From the NCBI RefSeq assembly GCF_018130165.1, contig NZ_JAFCLZ010000002.1, positions 372,001 through 436,000 of the forward strand: DNA of 64,000 bases, written 5' to 3'. Below are positions 9,064 through 17,700 of the stretch, piece after piece. The number at the start of each line of letters is the position of its first letter. Positions within the stretch are counted from its first letter, which is position 1. Source of the stretch: Bradyrhizobium sp. JYMT SZCCT0180. Lineage in GTDB: Bacteria; Pseudomonadota; Alphaproteobacteria; Rhizobiales; Xanthobacteraceae. Made by a program: the position numbers and the translations under genes. Below the pieces are notes generated by a model, which saw nothing but the letters and a program-made list of their open reading frames with translations, did not search any database and was not told the origin of the DNA.

Positions 9064-9603
9064 TCAGCTCGCTGTTCCGGCGGCGAAAGCCGCGAACAAT
9101 GCCTTTCCCTGCGGCCAGTCCTCAAGCTTGCTGGTCTCGTTGATGTGTCCGAGTTCTCCAACCTCGACGATACCGCATCCCCACAGGTTCGCTCTCTCTC
9201 GGGCATATTCGACCGTGCCATAGGGATCGTCCACGCTCGCGACGATGAGTGAGGGAAACCTGAATTCCGTCCGCGGCGGATTGGCAAAACTGGCGGCCTC
9301 GACGGGGAAGGCCTGGCCTTCCGGGTTCGGAACCGCCACGAGGAATGCGCCAGCCACCGGCGCCGTCGAAACTTGTTGCCAGTGTGCCACCAAAAGGCAC
9401 CCCAGGCTGTGAGCGACGAGGAGGGGCGCCTGCCGGGCTGCACCAACCGCGCGATCTAGCGCCGCGATCCAGTCATCGAGCACAGGCTGATTCCAGTCCG
9501 TCGGCCGGAGGCGCTGCCATCGCGGGTTTGCGTCTTCCCAGCGGGTTTGCCAGTGCAGCTCACCCGATCCTCCGATCCCCGGCACCATAATGATCTCAGC
9601 CAT
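9064..9603 (-). CDS. RBBP9/YdeN-type alpha/beta serine hydrolase
   Basis: 179 residues from ATG 9603, preceded by GGAG at good spacing; upstream in-frame sequence lacks family similarity. The start MAEIIMVPGIGGSGELHWQ is typical. The triad is Ser in VAHSLGC, Asp in SVDDPYG and His in LGHINETS. The family comprises small cytosolic esterases of poorly known substrate (RBBP9, YdeN). The gene is divergent from an Lrp/AsnC regulator with 110 bp between the starts, so that regulator could control it. Confidence 0.88.
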   Translation of the reverse strand: MAEIIMVPGIGGSGELHWQTRWEDANPRWQRLRPTDWNQPVLDDWIAALDRAVGAARQAPLLVAHSLGCLLVAHWQQVSTAPVAGAFLVAVPNPEGQAFPVEAASFANPPRTEFRFPSLIVASVDDPYGTVEYARERANLWGCGIVEVGELGHINETSKLEDWPQGKALFAAFAAGTAS

Positions 9604-9713
9604 GTCCGCTCCGTTATCCCTGTGACGGGACAAAGTTGACGTCTTCCGTTGTGATCGGGAATGGGAAATGATCGGAAAAGAAGCGCGCGCACCGATGGAT
9701 TTAAGGTTCACCC

Positions 9714-10196
9714 ATGTCATCTCGAGAAAACACCGTCGTAGCCTTGGATCCCACAGACATCGCGATCATCGAAGCCATGCAGGAGGATGGACGTATCGCG
9801 ATGTCAGAGCTTGGCCGGAGGATCGGACTGTCTCAGCCCGCGACGTCCGAACGGGTCAAGCGACTGGAGGAGCGCGGCGTCATTACCGGCTATGGCGCTC
9901 GAATTAATCCTGCCGCGCTGGGCCTCCGAATGATGGCCGTGATCCGCGTGCGCACGACCCACGAACATATTCAGTCCTGCCTGAAGCAGTTCTCCGAAAT
10001 GCCTCACGTCCTGGAGGTGTTGCGACTGACCGGAGAGGATTGTTTCATCCTCAAGGTTTTCGTGCCGTCCCCGCAGCAACTGGAAACGATCGTGGACGCT
10101 GTGGCCAGGCACGGCGCCGTGACGACGTCGCTGGTCCTGCGCAGCGAGCAGCCCAAACCGATCGGTCGCAAGTTGATTCAACTCGCCGGAGCGTGA
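9714..10196 (+). CDS. Lrp/AsnC family transcriptional regulator
   Basis: 160 residues, the standard size. The N-terminal winged helix-turn-helix (about 12-60) begins LDPTDIAIIEAMQEDGRI and includes the recognition helix region SQPATSERVKRLEERG. The C-terminal RAM/ligand-binding domain follows (about 75-150), with the motif LTGEDCFILKV. Family members respond to amino acids or related small molecules and bind DNA as dimers to octamers. The divergent hydrolase gene is the obvious first target, and autoregulation is common in the family. The ligand cannot be told from sequence. Confidence 0.93.
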   Translation: MSSRENTVVALDPTDIAIIEAMQEDGRIAMSELGRRIGLSQPATSERVKRLEERGVITGYGARINPAALGLRMMAVIRVRTTHEHIQSCLKQFSEMPHVLEVLRLTGEDCFILKVFVPSPQQLETIVDAVARHGAVTTSLVLRSEQPKPIGRKLIQLAGA

Positions 10197-10246
10197 CGAC
10201 TTCTCTTTCGGTCGTCCCGCACCGTATTATGTTGAGCAGACTCGCT

Positions 10247-10402
10247 TCAGTTCTTCAGAACGATGCGCCCGACCACCTTGCCGGCGCGCAGTTCGCCGAT
10301 CCATTTCTGGACGTCGGCCATCGGTTCTTCTTTCATCGGCGTCGGCTTGATCTTGCCGGCGCGCGCCAGCGCCATCAATTCCTTGGCCTCGGCCATCGTG
10401 AG
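10247..10402 (-). pseudogene. Truncated 3' end of a zinc alcohol dehydrogenase gene
   Basis: About 155 bp matching the 3' end of the intact dehydrogenase gene at 11157-11312, with about eight mismatches by eye. The reading frame is preserved through the shared stop and nearly all changes are synonymous (one gives Asp to Gly). It encodes only the last 51 or so residues, ending GKVVGRIVLKN, and has no start. Similarity stops abruptly near 10402. The synonymous pattern suggests it came from a once-functional related gene rather than a very recent local copy. Confidence 0.85.
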
Positions 10403-10474
10403 GTGACAGTGCACTCAATGGACGCATCGCAGCAATTCGCAAGATCGTGCGCTCATCGCCACGACCGGACGATT

Positions 10475-10699
10475 TTACCCGCGGCCGATAGTCTCGAGCG
10501 GAGTGCGGTAGAGCTCGTTGCTGTCTCCGTCAGTAACGCGCACGGCACATCCTGTCGAACGCAGCTCGGGACGAACGATGCAAAGCTCGTTCGCGAGGCT
10601 ATCAGCTTTATCGATTGCGTAATCTGTGTTCTCGAGGATCATGCCGCCCTGGTTTTTAAACTCAGCGCCGACGACAAGATCAAAATTGAAGTATGGCAT
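10475..10699 (-). CDS. DUF6894-like small protein
   Basis: 74 residues, ATG 10699 preceded by GGGGG at five bases. The start MPYFNFDLVVGAEFKNQGG and the middle block with DKADSLANELCIV fit the small DUF6894 family that is abundant in Bradyrhizobium genomes. Those proteins begin with an aromatic-rich strand, then a D/E-rich turn, then an Ala-rich helix. Function is unknown. It lies between the truncated dehydrogenase fragment and the intact dehydrogenase gene, in DNA that looks inserted or duplicated. Confidence 0.7.
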   Translation of the reverse strand: MPYFNFDLVVGAEFKNQGGMILENTDYAIDKADSLANELCIVRPELRSTGCAVRVTDGDSNELYRTPLETIGRG

Positions 10700-11156
10700 T
10701 AGAGCCCCCTGCCAAATTCCAACTGCATGGAATCTAACCTGAGTCTGGTTGGTTCCTTCATTACAACTCTGAGCGTGACATCTGATTGCAGTCGCCTGTT
10801 GCGTTTCGGTATCGCGACCGCATCATCGCGTGCACATCGACGAGGGACCCGAGGGTCGCTCGGTTGCAGCATGCTGCCTATGAAGATCGATCTCGATTCG
10901 AAAAACGCGCAGCCCCTTCAAACGATGGCAAGCGCAAGCGGCCCAGGATACCTTGCTTGACCTCAAGCCTGTTATTCAACGACCGGACAAGATTCGCTTT
11001 GGCCGGTTGAATAGAGGAAGAAAGATCAGGAGCAACACCGCCAGCGATTCCGTGGAACTACGGTGACGGTGCATCTAACTTACCGGTAATGCCTCGGAAG
11101 ACGCGACAGCGTCGCTGTTGCCGCAATTCATGGCAACGCTGCGCGCCTGCATCGCC
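10700..11156. other. Intergenic stretch with no supported gene
   Basis: 457 bp between the DUF6894 gene and the dehydrogenase stop. Short open frames exist on the plus strand (for example from 10727) but have no ribosome site, no family resemblance and no codon bias. It is part of the segment bracketed by the two copies of the dehydrogenase 3' end. Confidence 0.5.
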
Positions 11157-12215
11157 TCAGTTCTTCAGAACGATGCGCCCGACGACCTTGCCGGCCCGCA
11201 ACTCGTCGATCCATTTCTGGACGTCGGCCATCGGTTCTTCCTTCATCGGCGTCGGCTTGATCTTGCCGGCGCGCGCCAGCGCCATCAATTCCCTGGCCTC
11301 GGCCAGCGTGCCCACCATGAAGCCTTCGATCGTCATGCGCTTGTAGACCCATTGCACCATCGGCAGGCTGAAATTGCCGCCCATCAGGCCGGAGACCACG
11401 ATCTTGCCGCCGCGTGCCACGACCGAGACCGCAAAGGCCATCGATTTTTCGTTGCCGGCAAAGTCGACGATCTCGTCGAAGCCGCCCTCGGTCTCCTTGA
11501 TCATGCGCTTGACCACGTCGGGCTCCGACGGGTCGTAAGCAACCGCGGCGCCGTTCTGCAGGGCGCTCTCGCGCGCGGCTGGGCTTAGGTCCGCCGCCGC
11601 GATCTTCTGCGTGAACATCGCCTGCGCGAATGACAGTCCCATCATGCCGACGCCGCCGAGCCCGATCAGCAGCAGATTACGCTGCCGCGGACGATCGAGC
11701 AGGCGCTTGAGCGCGCCATAGGCGGTGACGCCGGAGCACATCAGCGTCGCGGCCTGGTTGACCGGCAGCGGATCGTAATCCAGCAAATATTTCGCGTCGG
11801 GCACCAGCACGTGGCTGGCAAAGCCGCCGTCGATGGAGACGCCGAGGAAGCGCTGCTTGACGCAGAGATTCTCGTCGCCGTTCGCGCAGTCGCGGCACTG
11901 GCCGCAACCGATCCAGGGGAATACCGCCTGCTTCTTTCCGATCAGGTCCTTCGGCGCATCGGGGCCAACTTCCTCGACCACGCCCGCGATCTCATGGCCG
12001 AGCGTGAACGGCAGCGTCATGCCGCGCGTGGTATCGAGCTTCTTGCCGCCGCCGAGATCGGCGTAGCCGTCCTGGATGTGCAGGTCGGAGTGGCACAGTC
12101 CGCAACGTTCGATGCGGACCAGGACTTCGTTGCCTTGAGGCTTGGGCGTGTCGACGATGGTTTCGCACAGGGGCGCATCGAATTTGACCAGCGATTGGCG
12201 TCGCATCAGCGCCAT
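11157..12215 (-). CDS. Zinc-dependent alcohol dehydrogenase (MDR family)
   Basis: 352 residues. Catalytic zinc ligands are visible in CGLCHSD (Cys about 41) and GHEIAGVVEEVG. The structural zinc loop has four cysteines in GCGQCRDCANGDENLC. The Rossmann motif is GLGGVGMMG. It oxidises a primary or secondary alcohol, or reduces an aldehyde, with NAD(P); the substrate is unknown. ATG 12215 follows GGAG. It begins only 12 bp after the rsmA stop, so it may be read from the lpt-rsmA message, although metabolically it does not belong there. Its last 155 bp are duplicated at 10247-10402. Confidence 0.92.
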   Translation of the reverse strand: MALMRRQSLVKFDAPLCETIVDTPKPQGNEVLVRIERCGLCHSDLHIQDGYADLGGGKKLDTTRGMTLPFTLGHEIAGVVEEVGPDAPKDLIGKKQAVFPWIGCGQCRDCANGDENLCVKQRFLGVSIDGGFASHVLVPDAKYLLDYDPLPVNQAATLMCSGVTAYGALKRLLDRPRQRNLLLIGLGGVGMMGLSFAQAMFTQKIAAADLSPAARESALQNGAAVAYDPSEPDVVKRMIKETEGGFDEIVDFAGNEKSMAFAVSVVARGGKIVVSGLMGGNFSLPMVQWVYKRMTIEGFMVGTLAEARELMALARAGKIKPTPMKEEPMADVQKWIDELRAGKVVGRIVLKN

Positions 12216-12227
12216 GGCATTTTCTCC

Positions 12228-13094
12228 TCAGGGAACGTTTGATTTTGTGGTTCGTATATTGGTCAATTCACGGGCCATGGCAACAAAGCCGGATACCGGG
12301 ATCGTCTCGGCGCGCCGGGTCGCATCGACGCCGGCGGCGGCGGCCAGCCGGGCCGGATCGACCGAGAGCGATTTGAGGCTCTGGCGCAGCATTTTCCGGC
12401 GCTGGCCGAAGGCTGCAGCTGCCACCTGCTCGAGCGCGCGGCGGTCGCACGGCTCCGGCGCGCTGCGCGGCACCAGCCGTACCACCGACGACGTAACCTT
12501 GGGCTGCGGCACGAAGGCGGCCGGCGATATGTCGAACAGGATCTTGGTCTCGGCGCGCCAGTTGGCGAGCACGGCGAGCCGTCCATAGGCCTCGTCATCT
12601 TCTTTCGCGACGATCCGCTCGGCGACCTCGCGCTGAAACATCAGCACCATCATGTCGTACCAGGGCGGCCATGGTTCGATCGAGAGCCAGTCCACCAATA
12701 ATTGCGTGGCGATGTTGTAGGGCAGGTTGGCGACGATCTTGGCAGGCTCGCCGCCGAGCAGGGGGCGGGGATCGAAATGCTGCGCGTCGGCATGCACGAT
12801 CTCCAGCCGACCCGGATAGCGTTTGGCGATATAGTCGAGCGGCGCCAGCGCGCGTTCGTCGCGCTCGACCGCGATGACGCGCCGCGCGCCCAGCGCCAGC
12901 AACGCGCGCGTCAGCCCGCCGGGGCCGGGGCCGACCTCGATGACGGTGGCGCCCTCGAGTGGACCTGCGGCGCGCGCGATCCGTGCCGTGAGGTTGAGGT
13001 CGAGCAGAAAATTCTGGCCGAGCGATTTGCGGGCCGACAGGGAGTGTTCGCGGATGACGTCGCGCAGCGGCGGCAGATCGTCGATCGCGCTCAT
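12228..13094 (-). CDS. rsmA: 16S rRNA (adenine-1518/1519-N6) dimethyltransferase
   Basis: 288 residues (KsgA). The N-terminal [12 protein letters not shown] motif [12 protein letters not shown] and catalytic NLPYNIAT block are all present. It dimethylates two adjacent adenines in helix 45 of 16S rRNA late in small-subunit assembly. Its loss gives kasugamycin resistance. The start codon overlaps the pdxA stop (ATGA), so translation is coupled. The surA-pdxA-rsmA order is the classical one. apaG/apaH, which follow in enterics, are absent and an alcohol dehydrogenase follows instead. Confidence 0.97.
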   Translation of the reverse strand: MSAIDDLPPLRDVIREHSLSARKSLGQNFLLDLNLTARIARAAGPLEGATVIEVGPGPGGLTRALLALGARRVIAVERDERALAPLDYIAKRYPGRLEIVHADAQHFDPRPLLGGEPAKIVANLPYNIATQLLVDWLSIEPWPPWYDMMVLMFQREVAERIVAKEDDEAYGRLAVLANWRAETKILFDISPAAFVPQPKVTSSVVRLVPRSAPEPCDRRALEQVAAAAFGQRRKMLRQSLKSLSVDPARLAAAAGVDATRRAETIPVSGFVAMARELTNIRTTKSNVP

Positions 13095-14158
13095 TCAGGG
13101 GTGGAGCCTTTTTGATTTGACGCGTTTTCTTGACGCGAACCGGTATCCACTTCGCTGGAAAACGCTCTGGCCGCCATGCGCGCGGCGAGCCGCAACGCCG
13201 CGACGAGGCTCGACGGGTTGGCGCGGCCGGTGCCGGCGATGTCGAACGCGGTGCCGTGATCGGGCGAGGTGCGGATGAACGGCAATCCCAGCGTGACGTT
13301 GACGGCGTCCTCGAACGCGATGGTCTTGATCGGGATCAGCGCCTGATCGTGATACATGCAGATCGCGCAGTCGTAGGTTTTTCGTGCGGCTTCGTGAAAC
13401 ATGGTGTCGGCGGGCAACGGCCCCCGGACCTCGATGCCGTCGCGCCGCAGGATGTCGATAGCCGGCGCCACCACCTCGATGTCTTCCATGCCGAGCGAGC
13501 CGTCTTCGCCGGCATGCGGATTGAGGCCTGATACGGCCAGGCGAGGGCTGGCGAGGCCAAAGCGGGCCTTCAGGTCGGCCACCGCGATGCGGGCCGTCGT
13601 CACGATCAGATCGGTCGAGAGCTGCGCGAGCGCGTTGCGCACCGATAGATGGATCGTCACCGGCACCACCGCGAGCGCCGGCGACCACAGCATCATTACC
13701 GGCTGCGGTGCCGCCCCGCCATTGGCGGCGAGCTCGGCGAGAAATTCGGTATGGCCGGGATGCCGGAAGCCGGCGCGGTACAGCACGCTCTTGGCGATCG
13801 GGTTGGTGACCACAGCGCTGGCCCGTCCGGCCCGCACATGGTCAACCGCCTGACGGATGGAAGCCAGCGCGGCGCTTGCGCTGGTCGTGTCCGGCTGGCC
13901 CGGCGGCGCGGTTGCCGCTTCGCCCGTCGCCACGACAGGCAATGCCCGCGCAAAGGCTGTGGCCGCATCCTCCGGACTGGTGTCCGCGAGTTCGATCTTC
14001 AATCCGAGGATCTTCGCCCGCTCGGCGAAGCAGGTGCGATCGCCGAGCAGATAGAACGGCGGGAGGCCCAGTTCGTTACGCCGGAGCCACGCTGCGATGG
14101 CGATGTCGGGACCGATGCCCGCAGGCTCGCCGGATGTCAGCGCGAGGGGCTTTGCCAT
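13091..14158 (-). CDS. pdxA: 4-hydroxythreonine-4-phosphate dehydrogenase with palindromic-element tail
   Basis: 355 residues. Metal-binding histidines are seen in [17 protein letters not shown] and [11 protein letters not shown], as in PdxA. It oxidises 4-phosphohydroxy-L-threonine in the DXP-dependent vitamin B6 pathway. The PdxA core ends near residue 331, the usual family length. Residues about 332-349 ([18 protein letters not shown]) are encoded by a copy of the dispersed palindromic element, which extends the C-terminus while keeping the frame and the ATGA overlap with rsmA. It starts three bases after the surA-like stop. Confidence 0.95.
   Translation of the reverse strand: MAKPLALTSGEPAGIGPDIAIAAWLRRNELGLPPFYLLGDRTCFAERAKILGLKIELADTSPEDAATAFARALPVVATGEAATAPPGQPDTTSASAALASIRQAVDHVRAGRASAVVTNPIAKSVLYRAGFRHPGHTEFLAELAANGGAAPQPVMMLWSPALAVVPVTIHLSVRNALAQLSTDLIVTTARIAVADLKARFGLASPRLAVSGLNPHAGEDGSLGMEDIEVVAPAIDILRRDGIEVRGPLPADTMFHEAARKTYDCAICMYHDQALIPIKTIAFEDAVNVTLGLPFIRTSPDHGTAFDIAGTGRANPSSLVAALRLAARMAARAFSSEVDTGSRQENASNQKGSTPE
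13114..13166. repeat. Palindromic dispersed element, copy 2, inside pdxA
   Basis: Same element as at 4553-4606, in the same orientation, with arms GCGTTTTC / GAAAACGC. Here it lies within the coding sequence, adding about 18 codons near the 3' end of pdxA without a stop or frameshift. Confidence 0.88.
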
Positions 14159-14161
14159 GCA

Positions 14162-15109
14162 TCAACGACATTCGATCATTGCGGCTTTGCGGATCTCGGC
14201 CAGGTAGGCTTTCTGCTTCGCCTCGTATTTCTCGATCGTTATCTTTTCGCGGATTTCCCGCTTCTTCGGCGAATCGACGGTAGTCGGTTTCCGCTCGCAC
14301 AAAACCACCATTTCGACGCCCTGCCTGGTGATTTCCGGTGCGGTCAAATGACCGATCGGCGTCTTGTCGAGCATCTCGCGCAAAGGAGCGGGAAGGTCGG
14401 ACGACGTGCGCGTGACGCTATCGCGGATCGTGGCATTCTGCATCGACTTGAAGTAGGCGTTGGCCGACTCGCAACTCGTGACGCGTTCACGCAAAGCTTC
14501 GGCTTCTCTTTTCCGCGCCTCGACGGCCGCCGGCTGAGATCCGCGCGGAACCAGCAGCACGATCGGCTGCATCTTGTATTGGAAGGCTTCGACCTTGCCC
14601 GAATCGCCAGCCTCTTTGGCTTGCTCGTTAATGTCGCGCTCGCTGACCTGGAGGCTCTCCTTGTACCGGCCGCGCACCAGGCTGGTCCAAACCATCTCGG
14701 CCTTGAGGCGGGCCTTCAGGGTCTCCGGCCGGATGCCCTGGCTTTCAAGTGATTTTGTCAGCTGCTCGTTCGAGAGCCGCATTCGCGAACCCATCTGGGC
14801 GTAGGACTGATCGACATCGCTGGCCGTGGGGTCGACGCCGAACTTTTTGGCTTCCCGGATCTTCACCTTTTCGTCGATCAGCTGGTCGATCACTTCCTGG
14901 CGGGGCATCTGCTTGCGGGTTGTCAGGAAGTTCAGCTTGGTGCGCTGCTCGATATCGAGATTGGTGATGGGCTCGCCCGTGACCATACAGGCGATCGATT
15001 GCGCGTGCAGGTGAGTGCCGCTGCTGGCGAGCATGGCCAGTGCAACCGAGCAGCCTGCGATCCGGAACCGGAGGCGATGATGTCGAGGCTTGATGGTCTT
15101 CATGCTCAT
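14162..15109 (-). CDS. surA: SurA-like periplasmic chaperone / peptidyl-prolyl isomerase
   Basis: 315 residues from ATG 15109 (ATG 15103 possible; an upstream TTG at 15172 is unlikely because it would bury the signal peptide). The signal peptide ends near GTHLHAQS. The SurA N-terminal chaperone fold covers about 35-170, with the typical MPRQEVIDQLIDEKV helix. The single C-terminal parvulin-like region is degenerate and I see no clear parvulin active-site set, so isomerase activity is doubtful. It should escort outer-membrane proteins, including its operon neighbour LptD. Position between lptD and pdxA matches the classical order. Confidence 0.88.
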   Translation of the reverse strand: MSMKTIKPRHHRLRFRIAGCSVALAMLASSGTHLHAQSIACMVTGEPITNLDIEQRTKLNFLTTRKQMPRQEVIDQLIDEKVKIREAKKFGVDPTASDVDQSYAQMGSRMRLSNEQLTKSLESQGIRPETLKARLKAEMVWTSLVRGRYKESLQVSERDINEQAKEAGDSGKVEAFQYKMQPIVLLVPRGSQPAAVEARKREAEALRERVTSCESANAYFKSMQNATIRDSVTRTSSDLPAPLREMLDKTPIGHLTAPEITRQGVEMVVLCERKPTTVDSPKKREIREKITIEKYEAKQKAYLAEIRKAAMIECR

Positions 15110-15201
15110 GTCAGGCGCATCAACCAATTCGATCCGCAATACGCCGGGAACTGCATGGCTTCCTGCGTTCAAGGCTTCCCACGTTCAAGGCTTCGCCCAC
15201 G

Positions 15202-17700
15202 CTACTGAAGGCCGCCGGCGCCGGTGGCCGACGTGGACGAATTCGCGATGGTCCGCAGGCCGATCTGAAGCATGAAGCCGTGGCTGAGGACCGGCGGCGT
15301 GGTGCCGGCGGAATAGGTATAGGACGTCACATAATTGGCAGCGAGCACGAAGCAGTCGTCCACATAGCCTGCGCCGATGATGTACTGATTGAGCTTGTTG
15401 GCTTCAAGATCCCACCGCGCGGAACCCGAGACCACCCAGTTCGTCGCCAGCTTGACCGACGCGCTGCCGAGCAGCCCCTCGCGCCGGGTCAGGTATCCAA
15501 GGGCTGGCTGCTCCGCGTAATTGCCGTACAGCAGGCTGACCGACCAGCGGTCGAATGACGCGCGGCCCTCGGCCTCGAAACGGTTGAGGTTGAGCGTCGC
15601 TTCGTCCATGCGCCCACGCACGCTGAACGTATAGGTCCGGTTGGGCGAATAATTGACGCGGGCGACATAGTCGGAGCGCGTGTTCTGCAGGCCGGAATCG
15701 ACACCGGTATTGGTCAGGTCGGCGACCGCGAACGAGTTCATGCCGAACAGCTGATAGGATTGTCCGAACAGCACGTTGATGCTGCCACCGCGGTCGAATT
15801 GCGTGGTCGCCTGCACGCCGACATTGGCGCGGCCGCCGCCCTCGATGCGGTCGTAGCCCGAGAACTTGTCCACCGCGAACAAATTGCTGGCGTCGAACAC
15901 CATGCTCTGCGCGTCTTCGTTGGGCAGCCTGCCGGCATAGGTCTCGTTGGGGCGGATGATGACCTGCGCGATCGGCTCGATCGTGGTGGTGCCCCAAGGC
16001 TGAACGTTGATGAAGGGATAGCGATATTCGAGGCCGACGGTCGGCATCACGCGCAGCGCGGTGGTATCGCCGACAGGCAGGAAATTCGAGACGCCCGGCT
16101 GATTCGAAATCGAGGCATCGACGGCGTCGACGCGGGCGATCGCGAACGGCGTCCAGATTTGGCCATAGGGGTCGGTGTACGACCGCCGCCACTGCGCTTC
16201 CGCGGTGAACCTTGTGTAGGTGCCGGGGATGCCGCGCAGCAGGCACTGCGAAGGTAGCCGCGCGAGCGGATCGGCGGACGCGGTGGTGCAGAGCGCGTTG
16301 GTGTTGGCCAGCGTCGTGATCGGGTCGAACGCCGCGGTCGAGCGCGACAGGCTGGTGAAGTTGGTCTTGTAGCTGACCTCACCGCCGAAGATCGGGCTGT
16401 TGATCACGTTGGAATAGTCGACCACCGGATGGATGACCGGAACCTTCTCCTGGCTGCCGGAGAAGCTGAGGTAGTAGATCGTGCGCGCGTCGAAGAAGCT
16501 GCGATTGCCGACGCCGGTCAGATAGAGCTGCGAGATCGCTTCGGTCGGCAGGCTCAGGAACGATCCCAACGTATCCCTGTACTGGGCCAGCCGGTAGTCG
16601 GACATGAAGAAGTAGTCGGACAACAGCACGCCGTCCCAACCCCAGGTCCATTTGTCGTTGATGGCGAACTGGCCCTTGGTTTCGACGCCGCCGCGGAGGT
16701 CGCGGTCGCCGGGCTGGCCAGTGAAGGCGCTGCGATCGAGCTGGTTGATGCCATAGGCGCGGATCGCGTACGAGCCGTTGATCAGGCGCTGGCGGAACTC
16801 GCCCTGAAACAGCACGCCTTGCCGGGTCGTGATACGCGGATTGAAGGTCGCGTCGTAGTCCGGCGCAATCGCCCAATAGAACGGCGTTTCCACGCCGTAG
16901 CCATAAGGCGTGTACGAGCTGAGGAACGGCATCAGGAAGCCGGTCTTGCGCTTCACGGTGGGATCGGGCGTCGAAAAATACGGCAGGTACGCCATCGGCA
17001 CACCGAAGAATTCGAGCTGGGCGTTCTCGAAATACAGCATCTTCTCGGTCTGGTCGTGGATGATGCGCGCACCCTTGACCTGCCACAAAGGCGGCTTCTT
17101 CGGATCGTCCTTGCAGGGCGCGCAGGCGGTATACACGCCGTTTTCGAACACGGTGTAATTGCCGCTGCTCCGGTCGGCACGGGTTGCCGCCATCCGCGTC
17201 GCATCCTCGGTGTCGACGCGCAGCGAATCGACGAAACCGTCACGGTAGTCGTCGCTCAGATCCATGATGTTGGCGTAGGTGACTTTGCCTTCGGCGTCCG
17301 TCAGGCGGATGTTGCCCTCGGCATGCAGGCGCTTGGTCTTCTGGTCGTAGATGACCTTGTCGGCCTCGACGCTGGTGCCGTTGTAGAACATCTGCACGTT
17401 GCCGACCGCGGACACACGCTGGTTGTTGTAGTCGTAATCGACCTCGACGGCCTGCACGAGCATTTGCCCGTTGTTGTTGGCGGGCCGGGGCGGCGCTTTG
17501 GGCGGCCGCGGATTGTAGGTGAAGCCTTGCGCCGAGGCGGGGGCCGTCCAGGCAAGCACCATCGCGCCTGCGAGCGCTAAGCCGGCGAGCAGGGCGATCA
17601 TTGGGACGCCAACGGTGGCCAAGCGGCTCCGATAGCGGCGCAGCGGGCTGCGCCGCCTGAACGCAGGCGACCTCAACTGGCGGGCGGCGACAACGGCCAC
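15202..17700 (-). CDS. lptD: LPS-assembly outer-membrane protein LptD
   Basis: 832 residues from GTG 17700. This start is chosen because AGGAGG lies seven bases upstream and the codon overlaps the lptG stop by one base (TAGTG); a longer GTG at 17766 lacks this. The basic N-terminus and signal peptide end near APASAQ. The OstA/LptA-like beta-jellyroll follows (about 60-190), then a large beta-barrel with many aromatic alternating strands. With LptE it inserts lipopolysaccharide into the outer leaflet. Co-transcribed with lptF and lptG, the inner-membrane exporter parts of the same Lpt machine. Confidence 0.96.
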   Translation of the reverse strand: MAVVAARQLRSPAFRRRSPLRRYRSRLATVGVPMIALLAGLALAGAMVLAWTAPASAQGFTYNPRPPKAPPRPANNNGQMLVQAVEVDYDYNNQRVSAVGNVQMFYNGTSVEADKVIYDQKTKRLHAEGNIRLTDAEGKVTYANIMDLSDDYRDGFVDSLRVDTEDATRMAATRADRSSGNYTVFENGVYTACAPCKDDPKKPPLWQVKGARIIHDQTEKMLYFENAQLEFFGVPMAYLPYFSTPDPTVKRKTGFLMPFLSSYTPYGYGVETPFYWAIAPDYDATFNPRITTRQGVLFQGEFRQRLINGSYAIRAYGINQLDRSAFTGQPGDRDLRGGVETKGQFAINDKWTWGWDGVLLSDYFFMSDYRLAQYRDTLGSFLSLPTEAISQLYLTGVGNRSFFDARTIYYLSFSGSQEKVPVIHPVVDYSNVINSPIFGGEVSYKTNFTSLSRSTAAFDPITTLANTNALCTTASADPLARLPSQCLLRGIPGTYTRFTAEAQWRRSYTDPYGQIWTPFAIARVDAVDASISNQPGVSNFLPVGDTTALRVMPTVGLEYRYPFINVQPWGTTTIEPIAQVIIRPNETYAGRLPNEDAQSMVFDASNLFAVDKFSGYDRIEGGGRANVGVQATTQFDRGGSINVLFGQSYQLFGMNSFAVADLTNTGVDSGLQNTRSDYVARVNYSPNRTYTFSVRGRMDEATLNLNRFEAEGRASFDRWSVSLLYGNYAEQPALGYLTRREGLLGSASVKLATNWVVSGSARWDLEANKLNQYIIGAGYVDDCFVLAANYVTSYTYSAGTTPPVLSHGFMLQIGLRTIANSSTSATGAGGLQ

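Noticed and set aside
10727..10960. Plus-strand 77-codon frame between the DUF6894 and dehydrogenase genes
   Set aside because: No ribosome site, no recognisable composition, and it lies in DNA that appears duplicated or inserted.
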